DNA of 26,403 bases, taken from assembly GCA_947176325.1 (NCBI GenBank), contig CAMWQD010000003.1:1-26403 (forward strand). Direction: 5' to 3'. How positions within the stretch are numbered: position 1 is the first letter of the stretch; each line of letters begins with the position of its first letter. The notes below the pieces were generated by a model, which saw only the letters and a program-made list of their open reading frames with translations, was not told where the DNA came from and ran no database searches. The DNA comes from an uncultured Bacteroidales bacterium. Lineage in GTDB: Bacteria; Bacteroidota; Bacteroidia; Bacteroidales; P3. The translations under genes and the position numbers were made by a program. This document shows, one piece after another, positions 1-7,748 of the stretch.

Positions 1-77
1 AGCCGGGCAGTTACGTGGTGCGTGTGCGCGATGCCAAATCCACATGGACGGCCACAGGCAAACTTGTGGTGCAGTAA
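1..77 (+). CDS. C-terminal end of a T9SS-exported protein (partial)
   Basis: Reading in frame from base 3 to the TAA at 75-77 gives 24 residues that begin PGSYVVRVRD and end GKLVVQ. This is the usual ending of a type A T9SS C-terminal sorting domain: a PGxYxVRV strand, a short turn, then a final GKLVV strand. In this family the domain guides the protein through the outer membrane and is then removed as the protein is anchored or released. The start and all catalytic parts lie outside the window, so the function of the mature protein cannot be told. The T9SS core genes at 21258-26403 show the matching export machine is present. Confidence 0.75.
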   Translation, partial: PGSYVVRVRDAKSTWTATGKLVVQ

Positions 78-89
78 AAATCCACTGCG

Positions 90-125
90 GTGCCAAATCG
101 CTAGTTTTTTACCCACATTTGGCAC
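90..125. repeat. Inverted repeat with 9-bp arms
   Basis: GTGCCAAAT at 90-98 is exactly complementary to ATTTGGCAC at 117-125, with an 18-base loop that contains a run of six T. It starts 12 bases after the stop of the cargo gene, so it may help end that transcript. No T run follows the 3' arm, so it is not a standard rho-independent terminator on the plus strand. Confidence 0.6.
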
Positions 126-176
126 GCTGATGTAAGTAGCGGAAACTCCACGACGGTGCCAAATGACGTAAAAACA

Positions 177-233
177 CTTACAATACTCAGCCAAATGTCA
201 TATAAAATATTCGATTTGGCTACGTATTGTAAG
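177..233. repeat. Long imperfect palindrome able to form a hairpin
   Basis: The outer arms CTTACAATAC (177-186) and GTATTGTAAG (224-233) pair perfectly. After a 2x2 mismatch, AGCCAAAT (189-196) pairs perfectly with ATTTGGCT (214-221). After a further 3x3 mismatch, ATAT at 200-203 can pair with ATAT at 207-210. This gives about 22 base pairs within 57 bases. No T run follows either side. It could be a structured RNA element, a dimeric operator or a relic of a palindromic repeat. Confidence 0.7.
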
Positions 234-274
234 AGAAGTATAGTTTGCAAGTGTGTAATAGGTGGTTTATTTTG

Positions 275-282
275 TATATTTG
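275..282 (+). promoter_or_regulatory. Bacteroidetes-type -7 box (TATATTTG)
   Basis: TATATTTG matches the Bacteroidetes TAnnTTTG -7 element. It sits 34 bases before the ATG at 317, which would give a leader of roughly 25-30 bases. A TTTG at 244-247 is further upstream than the usual -33 spacing (27 bases between the boxes), so the -33 element is weak or absent. It probably drives the four-gene operon starting at 317. Confidence 0.45.
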
Positions 283-316
283 TAAGTTTTGTAGAAACTG
301 AAAAAGAAAAACATAT

Positions 317-1954
317 ATGAAGAAAAATCTTATTCTTGTGGCAGGAATTTTTGGAATGTTGTTTGCTTCTTGCAGCAATGGCGGGAACAAACAAGCCGAA
401 GCCCTCGTGAAAGAATACGCCGAGGTGAAGCTGACGGCCGATTTGAGCCGTTTCAGCGATGATGAAAAGCAGATGATGGCCTATCTCTGCGATGCGGCCG
501 AAGTGATGGACGACATCTTTTGGAAGGAAGCCTTTACCGGCAACCGCGATGAATTTCTCGCCTCGATTAAGGATTGCAACCTCCGCAAGTTCGCGCAAAT
601 CAACTATGGCCCTTGGGACAGGCTCAACGGCAACCATGCCTTTATGGAAATTCCCGGCTGCAACGGTCTCGACGACAAGCCTCTCGGTGCCAATTTCTAT
701 CCGTTGGATATGACCCGCGAAGAGTTCGATGCTTTGGAAGATGCGAATAAAACTTCGCACTACACCATGATTCGTCGCGACGAAAACGGTGCGCTGAAAG
801 TGATTTGGTATCACGATTTCTTTAAGGAAGAGATTGAAAAGGCCGCTTCCCTGCTCGAAAAAGCCGCCGCGTTGAGCCCCGACGAAGGTTTCCGCAAATA
901 CCTCACCTTGCGTGCCCAGGCTCTGCGCACCGACGATTATTTTGAGAGCGATTTGGCTTGGATGGATGCCAAGACCTCCGAGGTAGATTTTGTAGTGGGC
1001 CCTATCGAGAACTATGAAGATGAGTTGAACGGCTACAAGACTGCGCACGAATCGTTCCTCTTGATTAAAGACCCCGAATGGAGCGCCAAGTTAGCCAAAT
1101 TCGCGGCCATGTTGCCCGAAATGCAACGCAATCTTCCCGTGGAGGAAAAATACAAGAAGGAAATGCCCGGCACCGATTCCGACCTCAATGTCTACGATGT
1201 GGTGCTCTATCGGGGCGACTGCAATGCGGGCGGCAAGACTATCGCCATTAACCTGCCTAACGACGAGCGTGTCCACATCGAGAAAGGCACCCGCAAGCTT
1301 CAGCTCAAGAATGCCATGAAGGCCAAGTTCGACGAAATCCTCATGCCTATCTCCAAAATCGTTATGGATCCCGCGCAACAGGATATGATAGATTTCAACC
1401 GCTTCTTCGAAAACGTAACGTTCCACGAAGTGGCGCACGGTATGGGTGTCAAGAATACCATCAACGGCAAAGGCACGGTGCGTGCCGCGTTGAAGGAAGC
1501 CTACGCCGCCATCGAAGAGGCCAAGGCCGACATCATGGGGCTCTATCTGGTAGACCAACTCTATGCCAAAGGCGAAATGGAAGAACAGGATGTGGACAAG
1601 AACTACATCACTTTCTTTGCCGGCATCTTCCGTTCGGTGCGTTTCGGTGCGGCCAGTGCGCATGGCAAGGCCAATATGCTTTGCTTCAACTTTATGCAGG
1701 ATATGGGGGCGTTTACCCGCAGCGAAGAGGGCGTCTATACCGTCGATTTGCCCAAGATGAAAGAGGCGGCCACGGCATTGATGCGCGAAATCGTGCGCAT
1801 TCAGGCCGAAGGCGATTACGAAGGGCTCTGCCGTTGGATTAAGGAAAAGAGCGTGGTGAGCGAAACCTTGCAACAGGATTTGGATCGTATCGCCGCCGCC
1901 AATATCGCCAAGGATATTTGCTTTGTGCAGGGTAAGGACGTTTTAGGTCTGTAG
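317..1954 (+). CDS. M49-like (dipeptidyl-peptidase III-like) zinc peptidase lipoprotein
   Basis: A 545-residue protein. The N-terminus has a lipoprotein signal with lipobox FASC (Cys19), so it is probably tethered to a membrane outside the cytoplasm. The zinc site is the HEVAH segment (His370, Glu371, His374), with a likely third ligand, Glu401, in the following EEAKAD segment. This resembles the HExxxH...EECRAE arrangement of the M49 family, which removes dipeptides from peptide N-termini. Here the motif is one residue shorter (HExxH). Assignment rests on this layout and on remembered Bacteroidetes relatives, so substrate and exact activity are inference. It is the first gene of an operon with gpsA, a secreted nuclease and an M3 peptidase. 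The stop at 1952-1954 lies 8 bases before gpsA. The ATG at 317 is chosen because it gives the complete signal peptide. Confidence 0.8.
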   Translation: MKKNLILVAGIFGMLFASCSNGGNKQAEALVKEYAEVKLTADLSRFSDDEKQMMAYLCDAAEVMDDIFWKEAFTGNRDEFLASIKDCNLRKFAQINYGPWDRLNGNHAFMEIPGCNGLDDKPLGANFYPLDMTREEFDALEDANKTSHYTMIRRDENGALKVIWYHDFFKEEIEKAASLLEKAAALSPDEGFRKYLTLRAQALRTDDYFESDLAWMDAKTSEVDFVVGPIENYEDELNGYKTAHESFLLIKDPEWSAKLAKFAAMLPEMQRNLPVEEKYKKEMPGTDSDLNVYDVVLYRGDCNAGGKTIAINLPNDERVHIEKGTRKLQLKNAMKAKFDEILMPISKIVMDPAQQDMIDFNRFFENVTFHEVAHGMGVKNTINGKGTVRAALKEAYAAIEEAKADIMGLYLVDQLYAKGEMEEQDVDKNYITFFAGIFRSVRFGAASAHGKANMLCFNFMQDMGAFTRSEEGVYTVDLPKMKEAATALMREIVRIQAEGDYEGLCRWIKEKSVVSETLQQDLDRIAAANIAKDICFVQGKDVLGL

Positions 1955-1962
1955 TGTCTGCA

Positions 1963-2958
1963 ATGGAAAAGAAAGAAATCGCCGTAGTGGGCGGGGGCAG
2001 CTGGGCCACGGCTATCGCCAAGATTCTGCTCCGCAATCACAACCGCCTGCATTGGTGGGTGCGTGAACCCGAAATTTGCGAATCGCTCCGCACCGAGGGG
2101 CGTAACTCGCTTTACCTGCAAAGCGTGGAGTTCGAGCCTCAGTGTCTGCATGTGTCGAACGATATTCACGAAGTGTTGGCCGCGGCGCAGACCGTGGTGT
2201 TGGTGGTGCCCGCCGTTCATCTTCAATCCGCATTGCAAGGCGTATCGAAAGAGGAATTGCAGGGCAAGACCCTTTGTTCGGCTGTAAAGGGCATCATTCC
2301 CGAGCACGGGCAGGTGGTGTGCGAATATCTGCGCGACACTTTCGGCGTGGACGAAGCCGATATGGCGGTAATCAGCGGCCCTTCGCACGCCGAGGAAATT
2401 GCCCTCAACCGCCTTACCTATCTCACCGCCGCATCGGTTTCCGAACAGACGGCCTCCTACATAGCCCGTTGCTTTGCCTGCGACTATGTGCGCACCCGTT
2501 GCAGCCGCGATATTTACGGCATCGAATACGCCACGGTGATGAAGAATGTCTACGCCCTGAGCGTGGGCATCGCCAAAGGCTTGGGCTATGGAGACAACTT
2601 CGTGGCGGTTCTGGTGAGCAATGCCTTGGACGAAATGAAGCATCTTCTCGAGGCGATTTCTCCCGAGGAACGCAACATCCTTACGGCTCCCTATGCCGGC
2701 GACCTTTTGGTTACTTCCTATTCGCAGTTCAGCCGCAACCGCACTTTCGGAAACATGATAGGGCAGGGATATTCGGCGCAGTCGGCGATTTTGGAGATGA
2801 AAATGGTTCCCGAAGGCTATTACGCCGCCGGCAATATGCAACCCATACAACAGAAGTGGAAGATTTCCATGCCGATTTTCGAAATCGTCCACGACATTCT
2901 GTATGGAGGAGCGTCGCCCCGTCCGTCCTTCAAAAAATTGGAAAATCTATTCAAATGA
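1963..2958 (+). CDS. gpsA: Glycerol-3-phosphate dehydrogenase [NAD(P)+]
   Basis: A 331-residue cytoplasmic enzyme that interconverts dihydroxyacetone phosphate and sn-glycerol 3-phosphate, supplying the backbone for phospholipids. The N-terminal Rossmann motif is VVGGGSWATA (residues 8-17). A GPSHAEEIA segment follows, and the catalytic lysine is in the KNVYALSVG segment (Lys194). The C-terminal substrate-binding part includes SRNRTFG. Length is normal for the family. The ATG at 1963 is preferred over the GTG at 1954, which overlaps the upstream stop and would only add three residues. The stop at 2956-2958 overlaps the next ATG by four bases (ATGA), so translation is probably coupled. A lipid enzyme sitting between genes for exported hydrolases is unusual in function, though operons in this phylum are often mixed. 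Confidence 0.95.
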   Translation: MEKKEIAVVGGGSWATAIAKILLRNHNRLHWWVREPEICESLRTEGRNSLYLQSVEFEPQCLHVSNDIHEVLAAAQTVVLVVPAVHLQSALQGVSKEELQGKTLCSAVKGIIPEHGQVVCEYLRDTFGVDEADMAVISGPSHAEEIALNRLTYLTAASVSEQTASYIARCFACDYVRTRCSRDIYGIEYATVMKNVYALSVGIAKGLGYGDNFVAVLVSNALDEMKHLLEAISPEERNILTAPYAGDLLVTSYSQFSRNRTFGNMIGQGYSAQSAILEMKMVPEGYYAAGNMQPIQQKWKISMPIFEIVHDILYGGASPRPSFKKLENLFK

Positions 2959-4904
2959 AAATTATACAAAGTGTTTTGTTTCCGACCTTGTGCGGACTTC
3001 TGCTTGCGGTTGCTTCGGCGGTTCCGCAACGTGTCTTCGCACAGTCGCACTACGCCATTTATACCCTGCAAGGTGCCGATACCTCCCAATCGCCCTATAT
3101 GGATCAGGAGGTGGAGACCGAAGGCGTGGTGACGCTTACGCTTTTCGGAGAGGCACAATTGAACGGATTTTTCCTGCAAGACACTTTGGGCGACGGCAAT
3201 CCCCTTACTTCCGATGCCATTTTCGTATATGGAAAGCAGAATGTGAAGGTGGGCGATTATGTGAAGCTTACAGGCACGGTGGGCGAATACAAAAACCGCA
3301 CGCAGTTGAGCAAAATCAAGAACCTGCAAGTGCTGAAAGATAACGTGGCGATTCCTTTCACCAAGGTGCGTTTCGAAGAAGACGTGCAGGGCAGGGAAGA
3401 GGCTTTGGAATGCATGGCCTTGGAATTTGTCGACACGCTTCATCTGCTTTCCACGCGCAGCCTCACCTACGGAAGCGTGATTCTGGGCACCACGCGCCAC
3501 CGTTCCCCCACAGACTACAATCTGCCCAAGAGTGAGGCCTACGAAGCCGCAGTGGCCTACAACCATAGCAACCGCATCACGTTGAACTACGGCGGCACGG
3601 GCAGACCTTCATCCACGCCCTTCTTGGATAAAGACGGCACTTGCCGCACGGGCAGCATGCTCACGAATTTCCGCTGTGTGCTCGACCAAATCGACAGGGA
3701 ATATCAGGTGTATGCCCAAAACGGAACGCCCGATTTCAAGGGCAATCCCCGCACCGCCGCGCCCGATAATGCGAAATTGGGCGATTACGACACCAAAATC
3801 TGCGGTTTCAACTTGGAGTATTTCATGAACCGCGACGCCCTGCAACGCACCCGTATTTCCAAGGCCATACGCGCCATTGACGCCGATATCTACGGCTTTG
3901 TGGAAGTGGGCGGCGGCACAGGCCCCGTGCGGGCGTTGGTGGAGGAACTCGACAAACAGCGCGGCGCGGGCACCTACGATTTCGTGCGTTGGACCGGCTA
4001 TGCCTCTTCCAGTGCCGACTACACCTGCAATCATATTGTCTACGACAGCACCAAGTGGGAACCCTACCGCGACAGCTATATGATAAGTTCCCCTTCGCCC
4101 GTCAACCGTAAACTGATACAGGCCTTCCGCAACAAGAAAACAGGCTTTGTGTTTATCTTCAGCATCAACCACTTCAAGGCGAAATCGGGAACAGGCACGG
4201 GGGCCGATGCCGACCAAGGCGACGGACAGGGTATTTACAACCATACTCGGACTCAAGAGGCGAAAGCCGTGCTCAATCATTTGGATTTGCGTCGCTATTA
4301 CTACGGCACCGAAAATATTTTGGTGATGGGCGATTTGAACGCCATGTACCGCGAAGACCCTATCCGCGTGTTTACCGATGCGGGCTACGAAAATCAGACC
4401 AACCGTTTTAACGAAGCCGAATATTCCTACTGTTTCGACGATTACGTGCAGTATCTCGACTATTCGCTGGCTTCGCCCGATATGCGCGAGTTGGTGACGG
4501 GTGCCACGGTTTGGCATATCAATTCCGACGAACCTTCGTTTTTCGACTACGACCGCGATGCCACGCGGCAGGACGGGCCCTATCGTTGTTCCGACCACGA
4601 GCCCGTGATTGTGGGTTTTGTATCGCCTGCGCCCTCGCCCGATACGGTCATCACCGCCAATGAAGCTGCGGATGCGGCCTCCCTCGTTGTGCGCCCCAAT
4701 CCCGCTTCCGACCACTTCACCTTCTACACGCCGCAGGCGGGCAGGCTGGAGGTGCGCGCGGTGTCGGGTGCGGTGATGCGGAAAATGGATGTGGAGGCGG
4801 GCGAAAACACCTTGGAGGTTTCTTCTTGGAAACCGGGCCTTTATTTCCTTGTCCTCTGCACGGAAAAGGGTGAAATATTGCACGGAAAATTGGTTAAGAT
4901 ATGA
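2955..4904 (+). CDS. T9SS-exported endonuclease/exonuclease/phosphatase-fold nuclease
   Basis: A 649-residue protein in four parts. Residues 1-30 are a signal peptide ending in VFAQ. Residues about 32-130 form an OB-like domain (EVETEGVVT, VGDYVKLTGTVGEY) like those found in extracellular nucleases. Residues about 275-555 form an endonuclease/exonuclease/phosphatase domain with the expected active-site residues: Asn286, Glu317 (FVEVGGG), His406 (INHFKAK), Asp460/Asn462 (MGDLNA) and Asp547/His548 (SDHEPV). Residues about 577-649 are a T9SS sorting domain (VVRPNPASD ... WKPGLYFLVL ... GKLVKI). The likely role is cleavage of nucleic acid outside the cell or on its surface; a phosphodiesterase with another substrate is possible. 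The start at 2955 overlaps gpsA by ATGA and gives the signal peptide. The upstream in-frame extension inside gpsA is not credible. The stop overlaps the next gene by four bases. Confidence 0.9.
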   Translation: MKIIQSVLFPTLCGLLLAVASAVPQRVFAQSHYAIYTLQGADTSQSPYMDQEVETEGVVTLTLFGEAQLNGFFLQDTLGDGNPLTSDAIFVYGKQNVKVGDYVKLTGTVGEYKNRTQLSKIKNLQVLKDNVAIPFTKVRFEEDVQGREEALECMALEFVDTLHLLSTRSLTYGSVILGTTRHRSPTDYNLPKSEAYEAAVAYNHSNRITLNYGGTGRPSSTPFLDKDGTCRTGSMLTNFRCVLDQIDREYQVYAQNGTPDFKGNPRTAAPDNAKLGDYDTKICGFNLEYFMNRDALQRTRISKAIRAIDADIYGFVEVGGGTGPVRALVEELDKQRGAGTYDFVRWTGYASSSADYTCNHIVYDSTKWEPYRDSYMISSPSPVNRKLIQAFRNKKTGFVFIFSINHFKAKSGTGTGADADQGDGQGIYNHTRTQEAKAVLNHLDLRRYYYGTENILVMGDLNAMYREDPIRVFTDAGYENQTNRFNEAEYSYCFDDYVQYLDYSLASPDMRELVTGATVWHINSDEPSFFDYDRDATRQDGPYRCSDHEPVIVGFVSPAPSPDTVITANEAADAASLVVRPNPASDHFTFYTPQAGRLEVRAVSGAVMRKMDVEAGENTLEVSSWKPGLYFLVLCTEKGEILHGKLVKI

Positions 4905-7051
4905 TGAAAAGAAATTTTATTGTCGGTTTGACAAGTTTGTTTATCATGAGTGGAAATGTAAATGCACAGGTTGATACGGCGAGTACGCGTGTCAATCCGT
5001 TCTTGGAATCGTGGGAGGGCAATCCCTACCGCATACCTCCTTTCAGCCGCATCACGGAAGACGATTATATCCCCGCCTTGCAGGAAGGTATCCGCAGGCA
5101 GGACGAAGCTATCCGCGCCATTGTGGAGAACCGCGACGAAGCCACATTCGAGAACACGATTCTGGCTATGGAAAACAGCAGCGAGATTCTCGACAAGGTG
5201 GGGGGCGTACTTTTCAACGTGGTGGAGGCGCATGCCACCCCGCGCCTGCACGAGATTGTGAACGAGGCCGCGCAGATGCTCAGCGCGCAGAGCGACAAGG
5301 TGTATATGAATCCTTTTCTGTTCCGTCGCGTGAAGCGGATCAAGGAACAGAAACCCGCCCTGAATCCCGTGCAACAGAAACTTCTGGACGATGTATATCG
5401 CGAATTTGTGCTCGGTGGAGCCGAACTCGACAAGGAGGCGCAAGACGAACTGATGCAGATTAACGTCAAGCTCAGCGAATTGGAAAACACCTTCGGACAG
5501 AATGTGCTCAAGGCCACCGCCCAATATGAATTGTGGGTGGAAGATGCCTCGCGTTTGGAAGGTCTGCCGGAAGACGCTCTCCGCCGTGCGGCCGAGAAAG
5601 CGGCGCAGAAAGGCAAGACAGGCTGGCTCTTCGGGCTCGACAATCCCACGGTGATGCCCTTTCTGCAATATGTGAAGGACGCTGCCTTGCGCAAGGAGAT
5701 TTTAGACGGCTACACGGGACGTTGCCAGGCGGGGAGCGAATACGACAATACGCCTATTGTGCAGCAGATTGTGGCCTTGCGTTTGCGGAAAGCCAATTTG
5801 TTGGGCTATCCCGACTATGCTTCCTATGCCTTGCAGACCCGTATGGCGCAGACTCCGCAAGCCGTTTACGATTTGCTCGACCCTATCTGGACGGCGGCTT
5901 TGGAGCGTGCCAAGCAGGAATTGGCCGAAATGAAGCAATACCGCAAGAAAACCGAGAAGTACAAAGGCGAGTTCCTGCCCTCCGACTGGCGCTATTATGC
6001 GGAGAAAGTGCGGGCTTCCAAATACGCGCTCGACGAAAACGCCCTCAAGGAATATCTGTCTGTCGACAGTGTGCGGAACGGTATCTTCTATCTTTGCAAG
6101 CGTTTGTATAACATAGATTTCGAGCAGATTTACGATGTGGAATTCCCCACGCCCAACACCACGGCCTATGTCTGCAAGGATGCCGACGGCACCGTGCTGG
6201 GTGTAATCTATATGGATATGGAGGCGCGTCCGGGCTATAAGTCGGGCGGGGCGTGGAACACCAACTATGTGGAGCAGGATTACGACAGTGCAGGGCGGCG
6301 TCTTACGCCCGTCACTTCGATTGTATGCAATTTCACGCCGCCCTTCCCCGGCCAGCCTATGTTGCTCACCATGGACGAGGCCGAAACGTTCTTCCATGAG
6401 TTCGGACACGCCTTGCACACCCTTTTCGCCGAGGTTTCGTATAAGGGTATGCACGATGTTCCCCGCGATTTTGTGGAACTGCCTTCCCAAATCATGGAAC
6501 ATTGGGCGTTTCATCCCGATATGCTGAAAGCCTACGCGCATCATTATGCAACGGGTGAACCCATGCCGCAGGATATGGTCGACCGAATCGGAAAGGTGCA
6601 GACCTACGGACAAGGTTTCGCCACCACCGAACTTTTGGCCGCCGCCCTCCTGGATATGGACTATCACACCCTCAAGGCTATCGCCGCTGAAGATACTTCA
6701 GCGGGAGGCGCGCTTGACCCTGCGGTCTTCGAATCCACCTTTGCGCAAAAGCGCGCCCTCATTCCCGAAATCCTTCCCCGCTACCGCACCAACTATTTCG
6801 GACATACCATGGAAGGCGGCTACAGTGCGGGCTACTACTGCTATACGTGGGCGGAAGTGTTGGATTGCGACGCTTTCGAAGCCTTCGAACAGAGCGGCAA
6901 CGTACTGAACCGCGAAATCGGGGAGGCTTTCCGTCAAAACATCCTCAAAAACGGCGGTATGTATCCCGCTATGGATATGTTCATGAAATTCCGCGGCCAT
7001 AAACCCGATGCCAAGGCTTTGCTCCGCAGCCGGGGTTTGGACGGAAAGTAA
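4901..7051 (+). CDS. dcp: M3 family oligopeptidase (peptidyl-dipeptidase Dcp-like), periplasmic
   Basis: A 716-residue zinc peptidase of the M3 (thimet/Dcp) family, which cleaves short peptides and, in the Dcp branch, releases C-terminal dipeptides. The metal site is HEFGHALH (His499, Glu500, His503), with the third ligand in DFVELPSQ (Glu526). The C-terminal YSAGYYCYTWAEVLDCDAF stretch is typical of this family. Unlike cytoplasmic relatives it has a signal peptide (residues 1-22, ending NVNA before Gln23), so it should act in the periplasm. Two ATGs are adjacent (4901 and 4904). The first overlaps the upstream stop as ATGA and is chosen. Together with the M49-like lipoprotein it suggests stepwise digestion of imported peptides. 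The Dcp subtype, as opposed to oligopeptidase A, is inferred from overall resemblance. Confidence 0.9.
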   Translation: MMKRNFIVGLTSLFIMSGNVNAQVDTASTRVNPFLESWEGNPYRIPPFSRITEDDYIPALQEGIRRQDEAIRAIVENRDEATFENTILAMENSSEILDKVGGVLFNVVEAHATPRLHEIVNEAAQMLSAQSDKVYMNPFLFRRVKRIKEQKPALNPVQQKLLDDVYREFVLGGAELDKEAQDELMQINVKLSELENTFGQNVLKATAQYELWVEDASRLEGLPEDALRRAAEKAAQKGKTGWLFGLDNPTVMPFLQYVKDAALRKEILDGYTGRCQAGSEYDNTPIVQQIVALRLRKANLLGYPDYASYALQTRMAQTPQAVYDLLDPIWTAALERAKQELAEMKQYRKKTEKYKGEFLPSDWRYYAEKVRASKYALDENALKEYLSVDSVRNGIFYLCKRLYNIDFEQIYDVEFPTPNTTAYVCKDADGTVLGVIYMDMEARPGYKSGGAWNTNYVEQDYDSAGRRLTPVTSIVCNFTPPFPGQPMLLTMDEAETFFHEFGHALHTLFAEVSYKGMHDVPRDFVELPSQIMEHWAFHPDMLKAYAHHYATGEPMPQDMVDRIGKVQTYGQGFATTELLAAALLDMDYHTLKAIAAEDTSAGGALDPAVFESTFAQKRALIPEILPRYRTNYFGHTMEGGYSAGYYCYTWAEVLDCDAFEAFEQSGNVLNREIGEAFRQNILKNGGMYPAMDMFMKFRGHKPDAKALLRSRGLDGK

Positions 7052-7071
7052 GGGAATATCCGAAAAAAGCG

Positions 7072-7079
7072 TACCTTTG
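7072..7079 (+). promoter_or_regulatory. Bacteroidetes-type -7 box (TACCTTTG) just before an ATG
   Basis: TACCTTTG is a full match to TAnnTTTG and lies only six bases before the ATG at 7086. Transcription starting the usual few bases downstream of the box would begin at or next to the start codon, giving a leaderless or nearly leaderless mRNA. No clear TTTG -33 element is present at the normal distance. Confidence 0.55.
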
Positions 7080-7085
7080 CCTATT

Positions 7086-7742
7086 ATGAAAAAACACCTG
7101 ACGCGTTTTCTGTTTGTTTGTTCGCTTGTGCTCGCTGTTTCGGCGGCGCAGGCGCAGCGGGGTGTTTTCATTCAGAACCCCTCCTCCGACAACTTCGGAA
7201 ACAATACCCTTACCGTGCAGATATACCCGATGCTCTTTCACGGCTACGGCCTCGAGTATTCGCGTAACCTCTACCAACAGAAACACTACCTCAAGGTGAA
7301 CGGGGTGTGCTATGTTTCCGGCAATTGGCAGACGCACCGGCAGACGGATGTACGCAAGATGCTGGGGGGCGAAGCGGGCGTGTATCATCAATACAACTAT
7401 TTCGAATTGCCGAAAGTGGGTTTCCGCACCTATTTCCAATGGGGTTTCAACTACACCTATTTAGATATGGAGAATGTGGCCGCGGCAAAGACCCATATCG
7501 AGAAATTAGGCCTGAATGTGGTGGTGGGCTTCCGTCAGAATATCGTAAAACCTTTGTTTTTCGATTTCTACATAGGTTACGGACAGCGTTGGTTGCTCAA
7601 TAAGACCATCGACAATACGAAAGTGTCGCCGCAGGTGGAAAACAAGGCCGCCCTCGAGCCGCTCTACAATAAGAATATGTTTGATTACGGTCACGGCGGA
7701 GCGATGCTCGTGGTGGGCTTGAATGTCGGCTTTTTATTTTAG
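7086..7742 (+). CDS. Small predicted outer-membrane beta-barrel protein, first of a pair
   Basis: A 218-residue protein I do not recognise by name. It has a clear signal peptide (residues 1-23, cut after AQA). The mature part is built of short alternating segments rich in aromatic residues (LTVQIYPMLF, VGFRTYFQWGFNY, FFDFYIGYG, AMLVVGLNVGFLF) and ends in phenylalanine, as outer-membrane barrels often do. The predicted size fits an eight-strand or similar small barrel. The ATG at 7086 is chosen because it gives the signal peptide and follows a promoter-like box; an earlier in-frame codon inside the upstream gene would spoil the signal. The next gene follows after six bases and encodes a protein of similar layout, so the two are probably co-transcribed paralogues. 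Function is unknown. Confidence 0.8.
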   Translation: MKKHLTRFLFVCSLVLAVSAAQAQRGVFIQNPSSDNFGNNTLTVQIYPMLFHGYGLEYSRNLYQQKHYLKVNGVCYVSGNWQTHRQTDVRKMLGGEAGVYHQYNYFELPKVGFRTYFQWGFNYTYLDMENVAAAKTHIEKLGLNVVVGFRQNIVKPLFFDFYIGYGQRWLLNKTIDNTKVSPQVENKAALEPLYNKNMFDYGHGGAMLVVGLNVGFLF

Positions 7743-7748
7743 GCAGAG

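Larger units (their letters stand above)
78..316. other. Intergenic region with hairpins and a repeated heptamer
   Basis: No credible coding frame lies here. The region holds two inverted repeats (90-125 and 177-233), a near-direct repeat (81-98 and 147-164), and a promoter-like box at 275-282 before the next gene. The heptamer GCCAAAT or its complement ATTTGGC occurs at 92-98, 117-123, 158-164, 190-196 and 214-220, with one more copy just inside the upstream gene at 33-39. This is far denser than chance. The role is unknown: a regulator-binding array, a structured leader or the remains of a small palindromic repeat element are all possible. Confidence 0.7.

Noticed and set aside
90..125. Rho-independent terminator of the cargo gene
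   Set aside because: The stem is only 9 bp, the loop is 18 bases, and no T run follows the 3' arm. It is listed as an inverted repeat only.
81..233. CRISPR array
   Set aside because: The repeats are short, both direct and inverted, unevenly spaced, and without regular spacers or cas genes.
101..1048. 315-codon minus-strand open frame opposite the M49-like gene and the intergenic region
   Set aside because: Antisense to a recognised lipoprotein peptidase. The part over the hairpin region has no protein-like features.
2142..2954. Upstream in-frame extension of the nuclease inside gpsA
   Set aside because: It overlaps a conserved gpsA frame, is arginine-rich and low in sense, and would bury the signal peptide that begins at 2955.
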